Shown: positions 9,410 to 19,058, counted from the stretch's first letter. The stretch is 64,000 nucleotides of DNA from Alphaproteobacteria bacterium (GCA_016779005.1 JADHOL010000003.1:62001-126000), one strand, 5' to 3'. Numbers and translations are program-made. Notes: generated by a model from the letters alone, not told the origin.

Positions 9410-10560
9410 TGTTTTTTATCTAAGAGAAGCTGCATTTCATTTAAGAAACTTTGTGGTTTTTCTTCTAGTAATTCTGGAAGCGACTTAAATATCGGACATG
9501 CCTGCTCAGGATCTGCAAATTCACCAACAGACTTTGCAAGAAACAAGGTTGAATCAACCAACCTTGAATCATTTGGATAATTGATGTTAAATTCGGAGAA
9601 ACTATATGCTGCTAGCTCAAACTGTTTTTGCATATATTGCACTCTGCCTAAAAAAAACAACGAATCTGCTGCTCTAGGCTCATCTGGATAGGTTGCGTTA
9701 ATGGCTTCAAAAGCTTTTGCAGCTTCATCAAGTTTTTTGGCAAGCGCAAGTTTTACAGCAAAATTATACTGCTCTTCAATTGTGCCCTCTGGCAAATTAT
9801 ACTGCCCTGCGCTCTTACCATCAGCCTGCGCCATATCTTGCTGGCTGGATAATACCTCAGAAGATAGGGTGGCTGTATTATTATCAGTTCCATCATCTGT
9901 TTCAATTTGAGAGGCAATATCAGAGTTTGCGTTTTGTGATACCAAAAGAGCGTCAACATCATCACTTACTGGAACCACATCACTCGCTGCTTGTGTTAGA
10001 TTTTCATCTAGTTTCTGCTGATCAATTAGCCAAGTTGAACCGTCAGAACTGACCAGATTAGAGATATTATCTGACTGCTGTTTTGGATCATCCAATGTCT
10101 GTTTCGACATATCTTGCAAATTTGCATTAGAAGATGAGCTGTTTTCAGTCGAAAGACTTAGCAAAGTCTGCAATTTATTTTCAAGACGGATAATTCTAAA
10201 ATCAAGATCTGACGACATCTCAATTGTTCGGCGCATTCTTTGCTCCAAAAGGCTTATTGTATCCTCAAGGGAGGCGAGAGAAGAAATTGATTTTTGTATC
10301 GCTTTTTTGTCTTCAATTGTTTGGTCGTCCATTCTTGCAACAATATCTGACAAGCGGGCTCTTATGTCTTGCATATCATCTGAAATACTGCCTCGCAAAT
10401 CACGAAGCTCATTTTCAATTTGCTGCGTTTTTATTTGCTGACGGGCAAGTAAATCAGTATCCCCGGAACTTACCTCCTGAGCATTTGAATAAGAAAAGCT
10501 AAAGACCGAAACAAGAATCAACACCTGTAATAACGCCAACCGCGGAAATCCTGCATTCAT
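9391..10560 (-). CDS. cpoB: Cell division coordinator CpoB (YbgF-like, TPR protein)
   Basis: A periplasmic protein that links Tol-Pal energy to outer-membrane constriction and septal peptidoglycan synthesis. An N-terminal signal peptide (hydrophobic LALLQVLILVSVFSFSY, cleavage likely after SNA-Q) is followed by a coiled-coil region of about residues 40-140 (heptad-like RLSDIVARMDD, LRRTIE). A serine/glutamine/aspartate-rich linker comes next, then tetratricopeptide repeats from about residue 255 (EEQYNFAVKLALAKKLDEA, then YPDEPRAADSLFFLG). The 389 residues exceed E. coli CpoB because of the low-complexity linker. It comes directly after pal, with a terminator in the gap, and its 3' end overlaps tilS. 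Confidence 0.93.
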   Translation of the reverse strand: MNAGFPRLALLQVLILVSVFSFSYSNAQEVSSGDTDLLARQQIKTQQIENELRDLRGSISDDMQDIRARLSDIVARMDDQTIEDKKAIQKSISSLASLEDTISLLEQRMRRTIEMSSDLDFRIIRLENKLQTLLSLSTENSSSSNANLQDMSKQTLDDPKQQSDNISNLVSSDGSTWLIDQQKLDENLTQAASDVVPVSDDVDALLVSQNANSDIASQIETDDGTDNNTATLSSEVLSSQQDMAQADGKSAGQYNLPEGTIEEQYNFAVKLALAKKLDEAAKAFEAINATYPDEPRAADSLFFLGRVQYMQKQFELAAYSFSEFNINYPNDSRLVDSTLFLAKSVGEFADPEQACPIFKSLPELLEEKPQSFLNEMQLLLDKKQCQKVG

Positions 10561-10642
10561 ATCTTACTCCTTACTTTTTATATAACAAACGAACAGTCCT
10601 AAAAGATGCTAAACTAATTTATCTTTAAGGCTAAAATGAGAC

Positions 10643-10676
10643 AAAAAAAAAAGGCTTTGTACGACAAAGCCTTTTT
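10643..10676 (-). terminator. Rho-independent terminator after pal
   Basis: A perfect 10-bp stem, AAAGGCTTTG (10650-10659) and CAAAGCCTTT (10665-10674), with a 5-nt loop. On the minus strand it is followed by a run of eight T. It lies just after the pal stop and should end or reduce transcription before cpoB. The opposite side also carries a short T run. Confidence 0.85.
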
Positions 10677-10694
10677 CAAAATTATATGCAAAAT

Positions 10695-11276
10695 TTAATT
10701 AATTTTTGACATCGAGCGACGGTTTAACGCGTATGAAGTATCGTTTGAACCCCCTACTGCAGGTCGCTCTTTACCATATGATATGGTTGTCAAACGCGAC
10801 GCGTTTACGCCTTTTGCAACTAGGTAATCGCGTGCTGCAGAGGCTCGTCTATCGCCAAGCGCAAGGTTATATTCGCGTGTTCCACGCTCGTCACAATGGC
10901 CCTCAATGACGATACGAATGGTTGGATTTGCTTTAAGAAAGGCTGCCTGCCTGTCTAGTGTAGCTTGAGCTTCAGCTGAGAGGGTAGATTCGTCATATCC
11001 GAAATAAACAGTTGACCCTACCTTTGCTAACATCTCATCAGGCGTTTGCATATCACTGTCAGCCGAATTGCTTCCAGATGAGCCAGATGCTTCAGATGCC
11101 TCAGAAGAAGCAGAAGTGCTACCGTCAGATGTATTAGAAGATGCAGATGCTGCAGCATCCGACCCTGATGATGCCGCGCTTGAAGAACCAACCACCTCGT
11201 TGGAATCAGTTGACGCTGTTTCGCAAGCGGCAAGCAACATTGTAGCAGCACAAATAGTTAGTAGGCGTTTTATCAT
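10695..11276 (-). CDS. pal: Peptidoglycan-associated lipoprotein Pal
   Basis: Outer-membrane lipoprotein that binds peptidoglycan and TolB and helps the envelope constrict at division. I prefer the ATG at 11276 (MIKRLL) over one 12 bp upstream because GGGGA precedes it at the right distance. A lipobox LLAAC gives the lipidated cysteine near residue 18 of that form. A linker of about 60 residues made almost only of Ser, Ala, Asp, Glu and Gly follows. The OmpA-like domain runs from VYFGYDESTLS through IEGHCDERGTREYNLALGDRRA to YALNRRS. The linker is longer and more repetitive than in E. coli Pal. It lies downstream of tolB and ends at a strong terminator. Confidence 0.96.
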   Translation of the reverse strand: MIKRLLTICAATMLLAACETASTDSNEVVGSSSAASSGSDAAASASSNTSDGSTSASSEASEASGSSGSNSADSDMQTPDEMLAKVGSTVYFGYDESTLSAEAQATLDRQAAFLKANPTIRIVIEGHCDERGTREYNLALGDRRASAARDYLVAKGVNASRLTTISYGKERPAVGGSNDTSYALNRRSMSKIN

Positions 11277-11371
11277 GGAAGTCCCCATTCAAATTAGATG
11301 AAATTTTGTTTTTTTTGTTTTATGTTCAAGTATGCTTCTTTATCCAAAAGTTCCATCAACATTCCTTGAAA

Positions 11372-11400
11372 CTATTCATTTCGCTTATAATTACTGTCAA
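11372..11400 (-). promoter_or_regulatory. Possible pal promoter
   Basis: In the 256-bp tolB-pal gap, a consensus TTGACA lies on the minus strand at 11400-11395, with a poor -10 (GAATAG, 11377-11372) at 17-bp spacing. It could give pal its own transcript. The -10 is weak, so this is tentative. I saw nothing else in the gap. Confidence 0.3.
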
Positions 11401-11532
11401 TATATCATTATTTAACGCGATTTTGCTTATGAGTAAAGCCTTTTAGTCGTTTTTAACCCTAACTTGCTCAAAAAACCTGACCTGTTCTTATAACAGTCTA
11501 TTTGCATTTTGCGTTACCAAATTGGATGAACA

Positions 11533-12876
11533 TTATGGGTTACTTCCGAGTAACGGCGACCATGCAGGATCACTAGCATCTGCTGGAGTGTTCATGATAC
11601 TCTCATTAAACCCTGTTATATCAACCTTATATAACCTGGTATTGCCGCCAGATCCATCTTGTTCAAACCTGTCTTGTTTATAATACATTAAGACACGCCC
11701 GTTGGGAGCCCATGTTGGTGCTTCTACAAGAAAGCCGCGAGCAAGCAGCCTCTCTGCCGTGCCATCTGTTCGCATAATACCGATGAAAAATTCGCCCGCT
11801 AGCATTTTAGTGAATGCAATGACATCCCCTCTAGGAGACCAAACAGGTGTTGCGTACCTGCCTTTATTATAACTTATTCTTTTAACATTTCTGCCATCAC
11901 TATCCATAATAAATAGCTGTTGCCTGCCGCCATCACGATCTGACTCAAAAACAATTTTTTTCCCATCAGGCGAATAAGAAGGCGCAGTATCAATGTGAAT
12001 AGTATTTGTTAATTGGCGAGTAGTTCTTGATAGCAAGTCCATCTCGAAAATATTGGTGGCCCCATCTTGAGCAAGTGACATTATTAGCTTATTGCCATCT
12101 GGATGAAAGTGGGGCGCGAACGTCATCCCAGGAAAAGATCCTAATTTTTCAGTCCTACCTGTTGCAACTTCAAATAGGTAGATATTCGGCTCATCATTAA
12201 AATAATTAAGATAGGCAATTTCATGCGCTGTCGGGGAGAATCTAGGCGTTAATACTAAGTCCCTTCCCGATGTTAAAAACCGATGATTATGACCATCCTG
12301 ATCCATGATAGCCAGTCTCTTAACACGTTTATCTTGCGGGCCTGATTCCGAAATATATACTATTTTGGTGTCAAAATATTTCTTATCACCCGTGAATTCC
12401 ACATAAACAAAATCTGCTACTTTATGCGCTATTCTGCGCAACCCTGCTGGATCTGCAGAGCCTCCTCCCTCGGTAAGAGCCTTCTGTGTGACCACATCCC
12501 AAAGCTTAAATTCAAGCTGAAGCGTATTTTCACTATCAAAAAACGCTGAGCCAACAAGAAGCCCCTCTACCCCTAATGGAGACCAATTTGCAAAATCTGG
12601 TGTTATGTCTGGTGATGATGGCGGGTTGATAAATGCCGCTGAATCAACAGGTTCAAACAAACCGGAATTTTGCAAATCATCCGAAATGATCTTGCTTATC
12701 TGGCGCCCTTCAGGAGTGGTAGTGCCGTCTGGCCCCGTGAAATCGGCAATAGCAATTGGTATGCGGGCAACCTGTCCATCTGTTATATCGATTCGAGTAG
12801 TTTGCGAAAATGCAATTCCCGAAACTAGGTTCGCAACTAACAAACAAATTAGGACATAAATTCTCAACATAGACAT
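11533..12876 (-). CDS. tolB: Tol-Pal system protein TolB
   Basis: Periplasmic component of Tol-Pal that cycles between Pal and TolA. A signal peptide (YVLICLLVANLVSGIAFS) is followed by an N-terminal domain of about residues 28-165 (IPIAIADFTG, ISKIISDDLQNSGLF). A six-bladed beta-propeller follows, with repeated WD40-like PD40 blocks: TPRFSPTAHEIAYLNY, APHFHPDGNKLIMS, APSYSPDGKKIVFESDRDG, TPVWSPRGDVIAFTK, APTWAPNGRVLMYY. The 447 residues are the usual size. Start could be at M1 or M3. It lies between tolA and pal. Confidence 0.97.
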   Translation of the reverse strand: MSMLRIYVLICLLVANLVSGIAFSQTTRIDITDGQVARIPIAIADFTGPDGTTTPEGRQISKIISDDLQNSGLFEPVDSAAFINPPSSPDITPDFANWSPLGVEGLLVGSAFFDSENTLQLEFKLWDVVTQKALTEGGGSADPAGLRRIAHKVADFVYVEFTGDKKYFDTKIVYISESGPQDKRVKRLAIMDQDGHNHRFLTSGRDLVLTPRFSPTAHEIAYLNYFNDEPNIYLFEVATGRTEKLGSFPGMTFAPHFHPDGNKLIMSLAQDGATNIFEMDLLSRTTRQLTNTIHIDTAPSYSPDGKKIVFESDRDGGRQQLFIMDSDGRNVKRISYNKGRYATPVWSPRGDVIAFTKMLAGEFFIGIMRTDGTAERLLARGFLVEAPTWAPNGRVLMYYKQDRFEQDGSGGNTRLYKVDITGFNESIMNTPADASDPAWSPLLGSNP

Positions 12877-13002
12877 ACCTTAATCAAATAGCCTGTGACA
12901 CAAAAACACTCATTATCGAAATATAGAAAATTCAAACACTATATTATTTTGAATATAAGTACCTCAAATTTATGTTCTGAATGAGGCAAACTTGACACAC
13001 AT

Positions 13003-14163
13003 TTAACCACTAATAAAATTTGGGTCAAAATGAAATATAAAATCCTTCCAAACCTCATGTTTTTCTGCAGGAAGCGGTAATGGGCTACATTCCTCAACAG
13101 CTCGAACAGCTGCCCTAGCTGCAGTTCTATAAAATCTGTCTGTTTTGAATCTTGTTGAATCCATGGATTCAACAAACGTAACCGTGCCATCACTATCAGC
13201 ACGCACGCGCACATCCACCTCTAATTTTTCGGCATCTGGCGCTGCTGCTGGCGGCGACCAGCATTGCGCAATATGATTTCTCAGCCTATCAATTTCACTA
13301 GCGCCCAGTTTCATTGACCTATTAGGTTTGACTTGCAAGGAGCCTTGCAAATTAGAATTAATTTCCTCAGCATCCAGTGTTTTTTTATCCTCAACAGGTG
13401 CTTTAGAGCGTGATTTTTGAGCTGTTGTTGCAGATGCTTGAGCAAGATTTTGTAGCACGCCACTCATCGTTGAATCTCTATTTTTAACAGGTGTTTCCTT
13501 TGCGAGTGCATTATCGCGCTGATTCTGCAGTTTTGGTTTTGGCACAGGTTTGCTATCTATGAGCGGTTTTAACAAATCTCGTGTCGTAGTTTTGGCTGGC
13601 TGTGCTGATTTTGGCGTTTCCGGTTTTGATACAGGTTCCTTGATCTCTGCCTTTTTGGCAGGTTTAACCTCTGGACGAGAAATTGGTTTTTTTTGTGGTT
13701 TTGGGATGTTGGGGCGTTTTGCAGGAGCAGCAATAGCTACCTTTTCAGGCGCTGATACAGGCTTTGCAATTGGTTTTTTCTGACTGTCTATTTTCGTTTC
13801 GGGAAGCACGATAGCGGATTGTTCAGGCTCTGGCTTATCGGCAAGCGGCAGCTCATCTGCTTGGATTTTTTTTGGAGTCTCTACTACCGCTTCATTTTTT
13901 ATTGATGACGAGGTAGTTGGAGGAGGCGGCGGCGCATTAGAGGGCGCAGGCGGTGTCCTGCTCGCAACTTCGATTTTTTCTGATTGCGTTGTTGCCGTTG
14001 CAGATGGCGCAGGCTGATTAGTTTCAGGAACCTCATCTACTATGGTAACAAACACCAGAGGGTCTGAATTGTCGATATCACGCTGAAAGAAAGGAATGCC
14101 TATTACAAATATAACAACAATAACAATATGCCACATTATTGAAAGTAGAGTTGAAATTAACAT
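13003..14163 (-). CDS. tolA: TolA-like cell envelope protein
   Basis: TolA is anchored in the inner membrane, is driven by TolQR and the proton gradient, and reaches across the periplasm to TolB and Pal. One N-terminal membrane helix (about residues 6-25, WHIVIVVIFVIGIPFF) is followed by a long Pro/Lys/Ala-rich spacer with repeated KP, AKP and PEP motifs to about residue 250. The C-terminal domain (from EIDRLRNHIAQCW to the end) has the TolA/TonB-like fold, including DVRVRADSDGTV and ARAAVRAVEECSPLPLP. As is usual for alphaproteobacteria, the protein is identified mostly by position and architecture. An alternative upstream ATG is out of frame. Confidence 0.92.
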   Translation of the reverse strand: MLISTLLSIMWHIVIVVIFVIGIPFFQRDIDNSDPLVFVTIVDEVPETNQPAPSATATTQSEKIEVASRTPPAPSNAPPPPPTTSSSIKNEAVVETPKKIQADELPLADKPEPEQSAIVLPETKIDSQKKPIAKPVSAPEKVAIAAPAKRPNIPKPQKKPISRPEVKPAKKAEIKEPVSKPETPKSAQPAKTTTRDLLKPLIDSKPVPKPKLQNQRDNALAKETPVKNRDSTMSGVLQNLAQASATTAQKSRSKAPVEDKKTLDAEEINSNLQGSLQVKPNRSMKLGASEIDRLRNHIAQCWSPPAAAPDAEKLEVDVRVRADSDGTVTFVESMDSTRFKTDRFYRTAARAAVRAVEECSPLPLPAEKHEVWKDFIFHFDPNFISG

Positions 14164-14233
14164 TTCCTGTCTCTCTTCACAGACGTCATAGTGTTCGCTA
14201 TTCTTGTCAATTTCAGCAACAAACCCACATTTT

Positions 14234-14656
14234 CTATTGCGGCAATTGCGCTACCAAAGCCACTCTCTCAAATCCAGCTGATTGAATTCGTCCCATCAAC
14301 TCGATCACCTCACCATAGGCGACCAGCCTGTCCCCTCTCACAAAAATACGAAGATTGGGATTAGCTTTTTGGATAGCTGACAGACGCGGTATAATCTGAT
14401 CCGGTTCTGTTTCCACTTCCTGCAAGTATAGTTTACCAGAATTTTGTAATGAAATAACAAGGGGCGGCTCTTCTGATGAAATTTGACCTGCCTTTGTCTT
14501 AGGCAAATCAACTGGCACGCCAACTGCTAATAAGGGTGCTGTTACCATGAAAATAATCAACAAAACCAGCATTACATCAACAAAGGGAGTCACATTAATT
14601 TCAGCAACTGGTCTGTATCTTTTGCCTCTTCCTCGAGACGATATCATCATTCCCAT
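14234..14656 (-). CDS. tolR: Biopolymer transport protein TolR
   Basis: Inner-membrane stator component of Tol-Pal. It has one membrane helix (about residues 23-43) carrying the proton-conducting Asp in INVTPFVDVMLVLLIIF, followed by VPVDLPKT and a periplasmic ExbD/TolR domain ending VALVAQLPQ. The 140 residues are typical. The ATG follows the tolQ stop directly, so translation is probably coupled. It partners with TolQ to energise TolA. Confidence 0.97.
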   Translation of the reverse strand: MGMMISSRGRGKRYRPVAEINVTPFVDVMLVLLIIFMVTAPLLAVGVPVDLPKTKAGQISSEEPPLVISLQNSGKLYLQEVETEPDQIIPRLSAIQKANPNLRIFVRGDRLVAYGEVIELMGRIQSAGFERVALVAQLPQ

Positions 14657-15379
14657 TTAACTGGCATCCTCATCAAGCTGTCTTGCAATTAGATTTGTGA
14701 ATTCAGCGGCAAATGATTCCAAACTATTTCCAATTTTTTCAAGATCACCCGAAAATTTATTATAAGCAACAACCGCAGGTATCGCAGCCGCAAGACCAAG
14801 CGCAGTTGCAAATAAAGCCTCCGCAATGCCAGGGGCCACTACTGCAAGACTGGTATTTTTTGATTCTGCAATAGCCGCAAAAGAATTCATAATTCCCCAA
14901 ACCGTGCCAAACAGACCTATAAAAGGGGCAACAGAACCGACCGAAGCCAGAAACGGAATGCCTTTTTCAAGCTCATCCATCTCTTTGGAAATCACAAGAG
15001 ACATTGATTTTTCTATTCTGCCAACAAGAGAGGTTCGAAGTTCCCTGCCAAGTGAGCGTGGCACTCCTTTGGTAGATGCCATCCGCCATTCCCTCATACC
15101 AACGCCAAACACCCGTGCCATTGCGCCATCTGGCTCGCTACCGAGGTGATCATAGAAATCATCTAAGGATTCTTGAGACCAAAAACGCTCTTCAAAGAAA
15201 TTAGTAAGATTACGCTGATTTCGAAAAGAACGCGATTTTTGTATCATGATTGACCAGCTCCAAATAGATGCGGCAACCAGTAAAATCATCACTGTTTTGA
15301 CAAGCAGATCTGCTGCCAAAAATAAACCGAATATAGATAACTCTGATGATGTTGATACAGCTAGTTCTGCAGTTTCCAT
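14657..15379 (-). CDS. tolQ: Tol-Pal system protein TolQ
   Basis: MotA/TolQ/ExbB-family channel subunit. Three membrane helices are visible: an N-terminal one (AADLLVKTVMILLVAASIWSW) and two in the C-terminal half (ASVGSVAPFIGLFGTVWGI and GIAEALFATALGLAAAIPAV). These last two carry the signature GLFGTVWGIM and the threonine/alanine-rich pore region. The 240 residues are the standard length. It is the first Tol gene after ybgC and is separated from it by 126 bp that holds short TCATTG-type repeats. Confidence 0.97.
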   Translation of the reverse strand: METAELAVSTSSELSIFGLFLAADLLVKTVMILLVAASIWSWSIMIQKSRSFRNQRNLTNFFEERFWSQESLDDFYDHLGSEPDGAMARVFGVGMREWRMASTKGVPRSLGRELRTSLVGRIEKSMSLVISKEMDELEKGIPFLASVGSVAPFIGLFGTVWGIMNSFAAIAESKNTSLAVVAPGIAEALFATALGLAAAIPAVVAYNKFSGDLEKIGNSLESFAAEFTNLIARQLDEDAS

Positions 15380-15404
15380 TTAAATTTTCCCAAACACTAA
15401 AAAT

Positions 15405-15439
15405 TCATTGTCATCATTGTCATCATTGCCGTCATTGTC
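15405..15439. repeat. Short TCATTG/TCA tandem repeat
   Basis: Between ybgC and tolQ the + strand reads four imperfect copies of a 9-bp TCATTGTCA-like unit. It is non-coding and upstream of the tolQ ATG. It is one of several short tandem duplications in this window. Confidence 0.6.
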
Positions 15440-15505
15440 TAATGCAAATGTAATTGATTATATTCACACGATATATTTTATTTCTTGAATCGAAATCAAA
15501 CCTAT

Positions 15506-16030
15506 CTATTTCTCAACTTCTGCAATTTTCAACTTCTCCCGCATAAAATCAGGTAATCTGCGCGCACCCTTATCAAGTTCAACCCAAACCGCCTGCACCT
15601 GAAATCTGGCAAAAATATGTCCATCTTCCTGATTTTTGATAATTTGTTCTAAATTAAGCCTTACTTTTCCAATATTAGTGACAGTTGTTTCAACTATCAG
15701 GCAGTGATTTAATCTAGCCGAAGTTAGATAATCAACTTCAATCTTAGAAATTAAAATAGTTTTCCGCTCTTCTTTTAAATAGTGATGCAAGTCTATTCCG
15801 ATGGTACGCAAAAACGCTGACCTGCCCCGCTCTGCATAATTTAAGTAATTTGAATGATATACAACGCCGCCAGCATCCGTATCCTCATATTGAACGATTA
15901 ACGGATAAACATGCATATTTCCTGACATAGTGCCATTCAAATTTATCTGTGTTGCGCTCATGGGGGTGCTCTTATATATCGCTATACTTACGGGGGTTTT
16001 TTCATCTTCCAAAAGATGTATTTTTATCAC
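15506..16030 (-). CDS. ybgC: Acyl-CoA thioesterase YbgC
   Basis: Hot-dog-fold thioesterase found at the head of Tol-Pal operons. The catalytic motif is [18 protein letters not shown], with the Asp of the 4HBT family, and [14 protein letters not shown] and [11 protein letters not shown] follow. The frame opens with a GTG at 16030 that overlaps the ruvB stop as GTGA, which favours coupled translation and a 174-residue product. Starts at the ATGs at 15961 (MSATQ) or 15928 (MSGNMHVYP) would be closer to the family's usual length, but neither has an evident ribosome site. Function in the Tol system is probably phospholipid related. That is inferred from family knowledge. Confidence 0.9.
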   Translation of the reverse strand: MIKIHLLEDEKTPVSIAIYKSTPMSATQINLNGTMSGNMHVYPLIVQYEDTDAGGVVYHSNYLNYAERGRSAFLRTIGIDLHHYLKEERKTILISKIEVDYLTSARLNHCLIVETTVTNIGKVRLNLEQIIKNQEDGHIFARFQVQAVWVELDKGARRLPDFMREKLKIAEVEK

Positions 16031-17106
16031 TCATCGGTATCTTGGGTTACATCTTGGCTTAATAGCTCAAGTTGCTTTGCGGCCTCTTTTGGAGGCTCGA
16101 GACCCAAATAACTCCAACCTGACTTAGATAAGCATCTACCGCGCGGTGTTCTCATTAATAAGCCTGTCTGCAATAAAAATGGCTCGATCACTTCTTCTAG
16201 CATGTCACGTTGCTCGGCAAGCACAGCTGCAAGCGTTTCAATTCCTACTGGACCACCGCCATAATTTTCTGCCAAAGAGTTCAGATAACGCCTATCCATT
16301 TGATCAAGGCCATTTTGATCTACTTCTAACCTTAACAGTGCTGAATCTGCTGCTTGTTTTGTGATCATATTATCACCATCTACCGCCACAATATCTCTTA
16401 CCCGGCGCAATAACCTTCCTGCAACGCGCGGTGTTCCTCTGGCTCGTCTTGCAATTTCAAGAGCGCCGTCCTCTGCTAATGCGACATTCATTTTTATGGC
16501 TTGTCGTGACAAAATATGCACTAATTCATCATTAGTATAGAATTGCATCCGCATTTGGATACCAAACCTATCTCTTAGCGGTGTCGTAAGCAAGCCTGAG
16601 CGAGTTGTCGCCCCCACAAGCGTAAATTGCGGCAAATCTATTCTCACAGAACGGGCAGATGGCCCTTCACCTATAATCAGATCTAGCTGAAAATCTTCCA
16701 TTGCAGGATATAATATTTCCTCAACAGCAGGGTTTAATCTATGAATTTCGTCGATAAACAAAACATCCCTTGGGGCTAAATTTGTGAGCAAAGCAGCTAA
16801 ATCACCTGCGCGCGCAATAACCGGCCCTGAGGTTGCCCGAAAACCAACACCCAGTTCAGCAGAAATTATCTGTGCCATGGTGGTTTTACCAAGCCCAGGA
16901 GGTCCATACAATAATGTGTGATCCAACGCATCGCCCCGCTGCACAGAAGCCGCAATAAAGGTCTCAAGATTTCGTCTGCCAAGACCCTGACCCACAAATT
17001 CATTTAGCCTTCTTGGACGCAAGGCTGGGTCAGCATTCTCTATGCTCTCTGAACTTTGTGGACTTTCTATGCTTTCCGGGCTTACTAAACGCTCATCACT
17101 CATCAT
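16027..17106 (-). CDS. ruvB: Holliday junction branch migration helicase RuvB
   Basis: AAA+ motor that drives branch migration with RuvA before RuvC resolves the junction. Walker A is [12 protein letters not shown] (about residues 69-80), Walker [11 protein letters not shown], sensor 1 [19 protein letters not shown], and arginine-finger/sensor 2 [16 protein letters not shown], with a C-terminal winged helix (LLMRTPRGR). The N-terminus has a Ser/Glu/Pro-rich lead ([15 protein letters not shown]) that looks like a small internal duplication. The ATG overlaps the ruvA stop as ATGA. The 359 residues are normal. Confidence 0.98.
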   Translation of the reverse strand: MMSDERLVSPESIESPQSSESIENADPALRPRRLNEFVGQGLGRRNLETFIAASVQRGDALDHTLLYGPPGLGKTTMAQIISAELGVGFRATSGPVIARAGDLAALLTNLAPRDVLFIDEIHRLNPAVEEILYPAMEDFQLDLIIGEGPSARSVRIDLPQFTLVGATTRSGLLTTPLRDRFGIQMRMQFYTNDELVHILSRQAIKMNVALAEDGALEIARRARGTPRVAGRLLRRVRDIVAVDGDNMITKQAADSALLRLEVDQNGLDQMDRRYLNSLAENYGGGPVGIETLAAVLAEQRDMLEEVIEPFLLQTGLLMRTPRGRCLSKSGWSYLGLEPPKEAAKQLELLSQDVTQDTDE

Positions 17107-17720
17107 TTCTGTCCAACTTCTTTTAGTGCCAGATTCAATATTTGCCCAAGCTCATTGGTATCAGATTTAGCAGAGGCTCTCTGAACTGCAGCCCAAGCCT
17201 CACTTTGCGAATAACCCAGATTTACCAATGCAGATATGGCATCTTGGGATATCGCTGATTGACCCGCGCCAGCTGGCGATACACCCATATTTTCGGTATT
17301 ACCAAGGCTGGTTGGTAATTTTCCGACTTTTTCTGCTAACTCATTCACAATTCTTTGCGCCAATTTTGGTCCAACCCCATCAGCACGGCTGACCATTGCC
17401 TTATCAGATGACAGAATTGCCTGTTTTAGACTATCTGGGGTTAGAACTGATAATATCGAAATAGCAGCCTTAGCCCCCACACCCTGAACAGATTGAAGCA
17501 CTGTAAAAGCAGATTTCTCTTCACTGGTGTAAAAGCCATATAATGTCAGTGAATCCTCGCGTACAATCATCTCAATCAACAATGATATCGTTCCAGAAAG
17601 CGCTCGGATTTGACTCAAAGTTGATGAAGAAACAGTAACAAGATACCCAACACCATGAACATCTAAAATTAACTGATTAGTGTTTTGTTCAACTATTTGC
17701 CCTGATAATTGTGCTATCAT
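17103..17720 (-). CDS. ruvA: Holliday junction DNA-binding protein RuvA
   Basis: RuvA tetramers hold the Holliday junction open for RuvB. I choose the ATG at 17720 ([13 protein letters not shown]). It fits the family's N-terminus and has GGGAG about 10 bp upstream. The frame is open for 18 more codons but those overlap ruvC. Domain I is an OB-fold. Domain II has two helix-hairpin-helix motifs ([13 protein letters not shown] and [16 protein letters not shown]), and domain III is the C-terminal RuvB-contacting helix bundle ([16 protein letters not shown]). The length is 205 residues. It lies 16 bp from ruvC and overlaps ruvB by 4 bp. Confidence 0.97.
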   Translation of the reverse strand: MIAQLSGQIVEQNTNQLILDVHGVGYLVTVSSSTLSQIRALSGTISLLIEMIVREDSLTLYGFYTSEEKSAFTVLQSVQGVGAKAAISILSVLTPDSLKQAILSSDKAMVSRADGVGPKLAQRIVNELAEKVGKLPTSLGNTENMGVSPAGAGQSAISQDAISALVNLGYSQSEAWAAVQRASAKSDTNELGQILNLALKEVGQK

Positions 17721-17736
17721 ATTTAACGAACTCCCT

Positions 17737-18309
17737 TTATTCTTTTGCAAGAGCTGCTTCAATTGCACGTGCAAGACCCGTTTTCGCTTCTGAATTTAGG
17801 GTATCAGGATGGTAATCTGGCCCTTTGTTAATCCCAGCAATAGCAATGGCAAGTGCATCAGCGGCATCTGGTCCTTCTGGTTTCACTAATAGTAATTTTT
17901 CGACCATTGCGGCTACCTGAATCTTATCTGCAGCACCAGTGCCTGTTACTGATTTTTTGACCTGCCTTGCTGAAATCTCTCTCAAAGAAAGGCCTTTTCC
18001 AGCACAAGCCTGCATTGCAACGCCTCTCGCCATTCCCAGCTTTAAGGCAGATTCGGCCCCTTTTGCCACAAAAATCTGTTCAATAGAGGCGTCATTCGGG
18101 TGCCAGTTTGCAATTACTTCAATCAAACCAGAATGGATTTCATGTAGCCTGTCAGCTGCTGACCAGGATGTTTTGGTCTTAATAGTACCATGCGCGATAT
18201 GAGATAGCTTTATACCAGATTGAACAACAATACCCCATCCTGTGCGTTGCAGGCCGGGGTCAATACCAAGCATTCGTAACTCAAGCTTATTACTATTTGT
18301 AATTCCCAC
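17737..18309 (-). CDS. ruvC: Crossover junction endodeoxyribonuclease RuvC
   Basis: Resolves Holliday junctions by paired nicks using four acidic residues. Visible acidic motifs are LGIDPGLQRTGWG (first Asp), IEQIFVAKGAESALKLG (Glu), and DAADALAIAIA near residue 150 with the last two Asp. The frame starts with a GTG at 18309, 5 bp after yebC. An internal ATG at 18273 (MLGIDPG) matches the usual RuvC N-terminus and has a weak GAG site, so the true start may be 12 codons later. It is first in ruvC-ruvA-ruvB. Confidence 0.96.
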   Translation of the reverse strand: MGITNSNKLELRMLGIDPGLQRTGWGIVVQSGIKLSHIAHGTIKTKTSWSAADRLHEIHSGLIEVIANWHPNDASIEQIFVAKGAESALKLGMARGVAMQACAGKGLSLREISARQVKKSVTGTGAADKIQVAAMVEKLLLVKPEGPDAADALAIAIAGINKGPDYHPDTLNSEAKTGLARAIEAALAKE

Positions 18310-18314
18310 AAATG

Positions 18315-19058
18315 CTATCCATCTAGTTTTGTCATTATCTCATCAGAAATTTCAAAATTAGCAAACACATTTTGAACATCGTCATTTTCATCCAGCGCAT
18401 CAAATAATTTAAGTAGTGTTGAGGCGTTTGCCTCTTCAACTGAGATGCTATTTTGGGGTTGCCAGATTAAGCCAGCCTCCTCAGGAGCTGAAAATTGCTG
18501 TTCTATATTCTCTCTAACAGCGTTGAAATCCTCAGGAGACGTCGTAATTATGTGGCTATCTTCTTCTGACTCAACATTATCTGCGCCTGCCTCCAACGCG
18601 GCATCAAACATCGCTTCTGCATCTGCAGTTTCTATGGGGTAGATAATTTGACCCACCTTGTCGAACATAAAACTAACGGCACCTGTTTCCGCAAGTGACC
18701 CGCCGAATTTTGAAAAGGAGGAGCGCACTTCAGATGCGGTTCTATTTCGGTTATCTGTCATTGCTTCGACAATAAAGGCTACTCCGCCAGGCCCATAACC
18801 CTCATATCTGATTTCTTCATACTCATCACCTTCCCCGCCCTCAGCACGCTTTAAAACGCGTTCAATATTATCTTTTGGCATATTAGCGGCGCGGGCAGCA
18901 GCCAGCGCACTCCGCAATCTAGGGTTACTGGCAGGGTCGGTGCTGGAGCGCGCAGCAACAGATAATTCTTTTATGAGCCTAGTGAAAATTTTCGCTCGCT
19001 TTTTGTCTTGTGCCCCTTTGCGATGCTGAATATTTTTAAATTTGGAATGTCCTGCCAT
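18315..19058 (-). CDS. yebC: YebC/PmpR family transcriptional regulator (TACO1-like)
   Basis: YebC-family proteins act in gene regulation, and recent work on the family links some members to translation of proline-rich stretches; which applies here is unknown. The N-terminal signature MAGHSKFKNIQHRKGAQDKK is followed by IFTRLIKELSVAAR, NPRLRSALAAARAANMPKDNIER, and YEGYGPGGVAFIVEAMTDNRNRT. The 247 residues are standard. It precedes ruvC by 5 bp, the usual order in proteobacteria. Confidence 0.96.
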   Translation of the reverse strand: MAGHSKFKNIQHRKGAQDKKRAKIFTRLIKELSVAARSSTDPASNPRLRSALAAARAANMPKDNIERVLKRAEGGEGDEYEEIRYEGYGPGGVAFIVEAMTDNRNRTASEVRSSFSKFGGSLAETGAVSFMFDKVGQIIYPIETADAEAMFDAALEAGADNVESEEDSHIITTSPEDFNAVRENIEQQFSAPEEAGLIWQPQNSISVEEANASTLLKLFDALDENDDVQNVFANFEISDEIMTKLDG

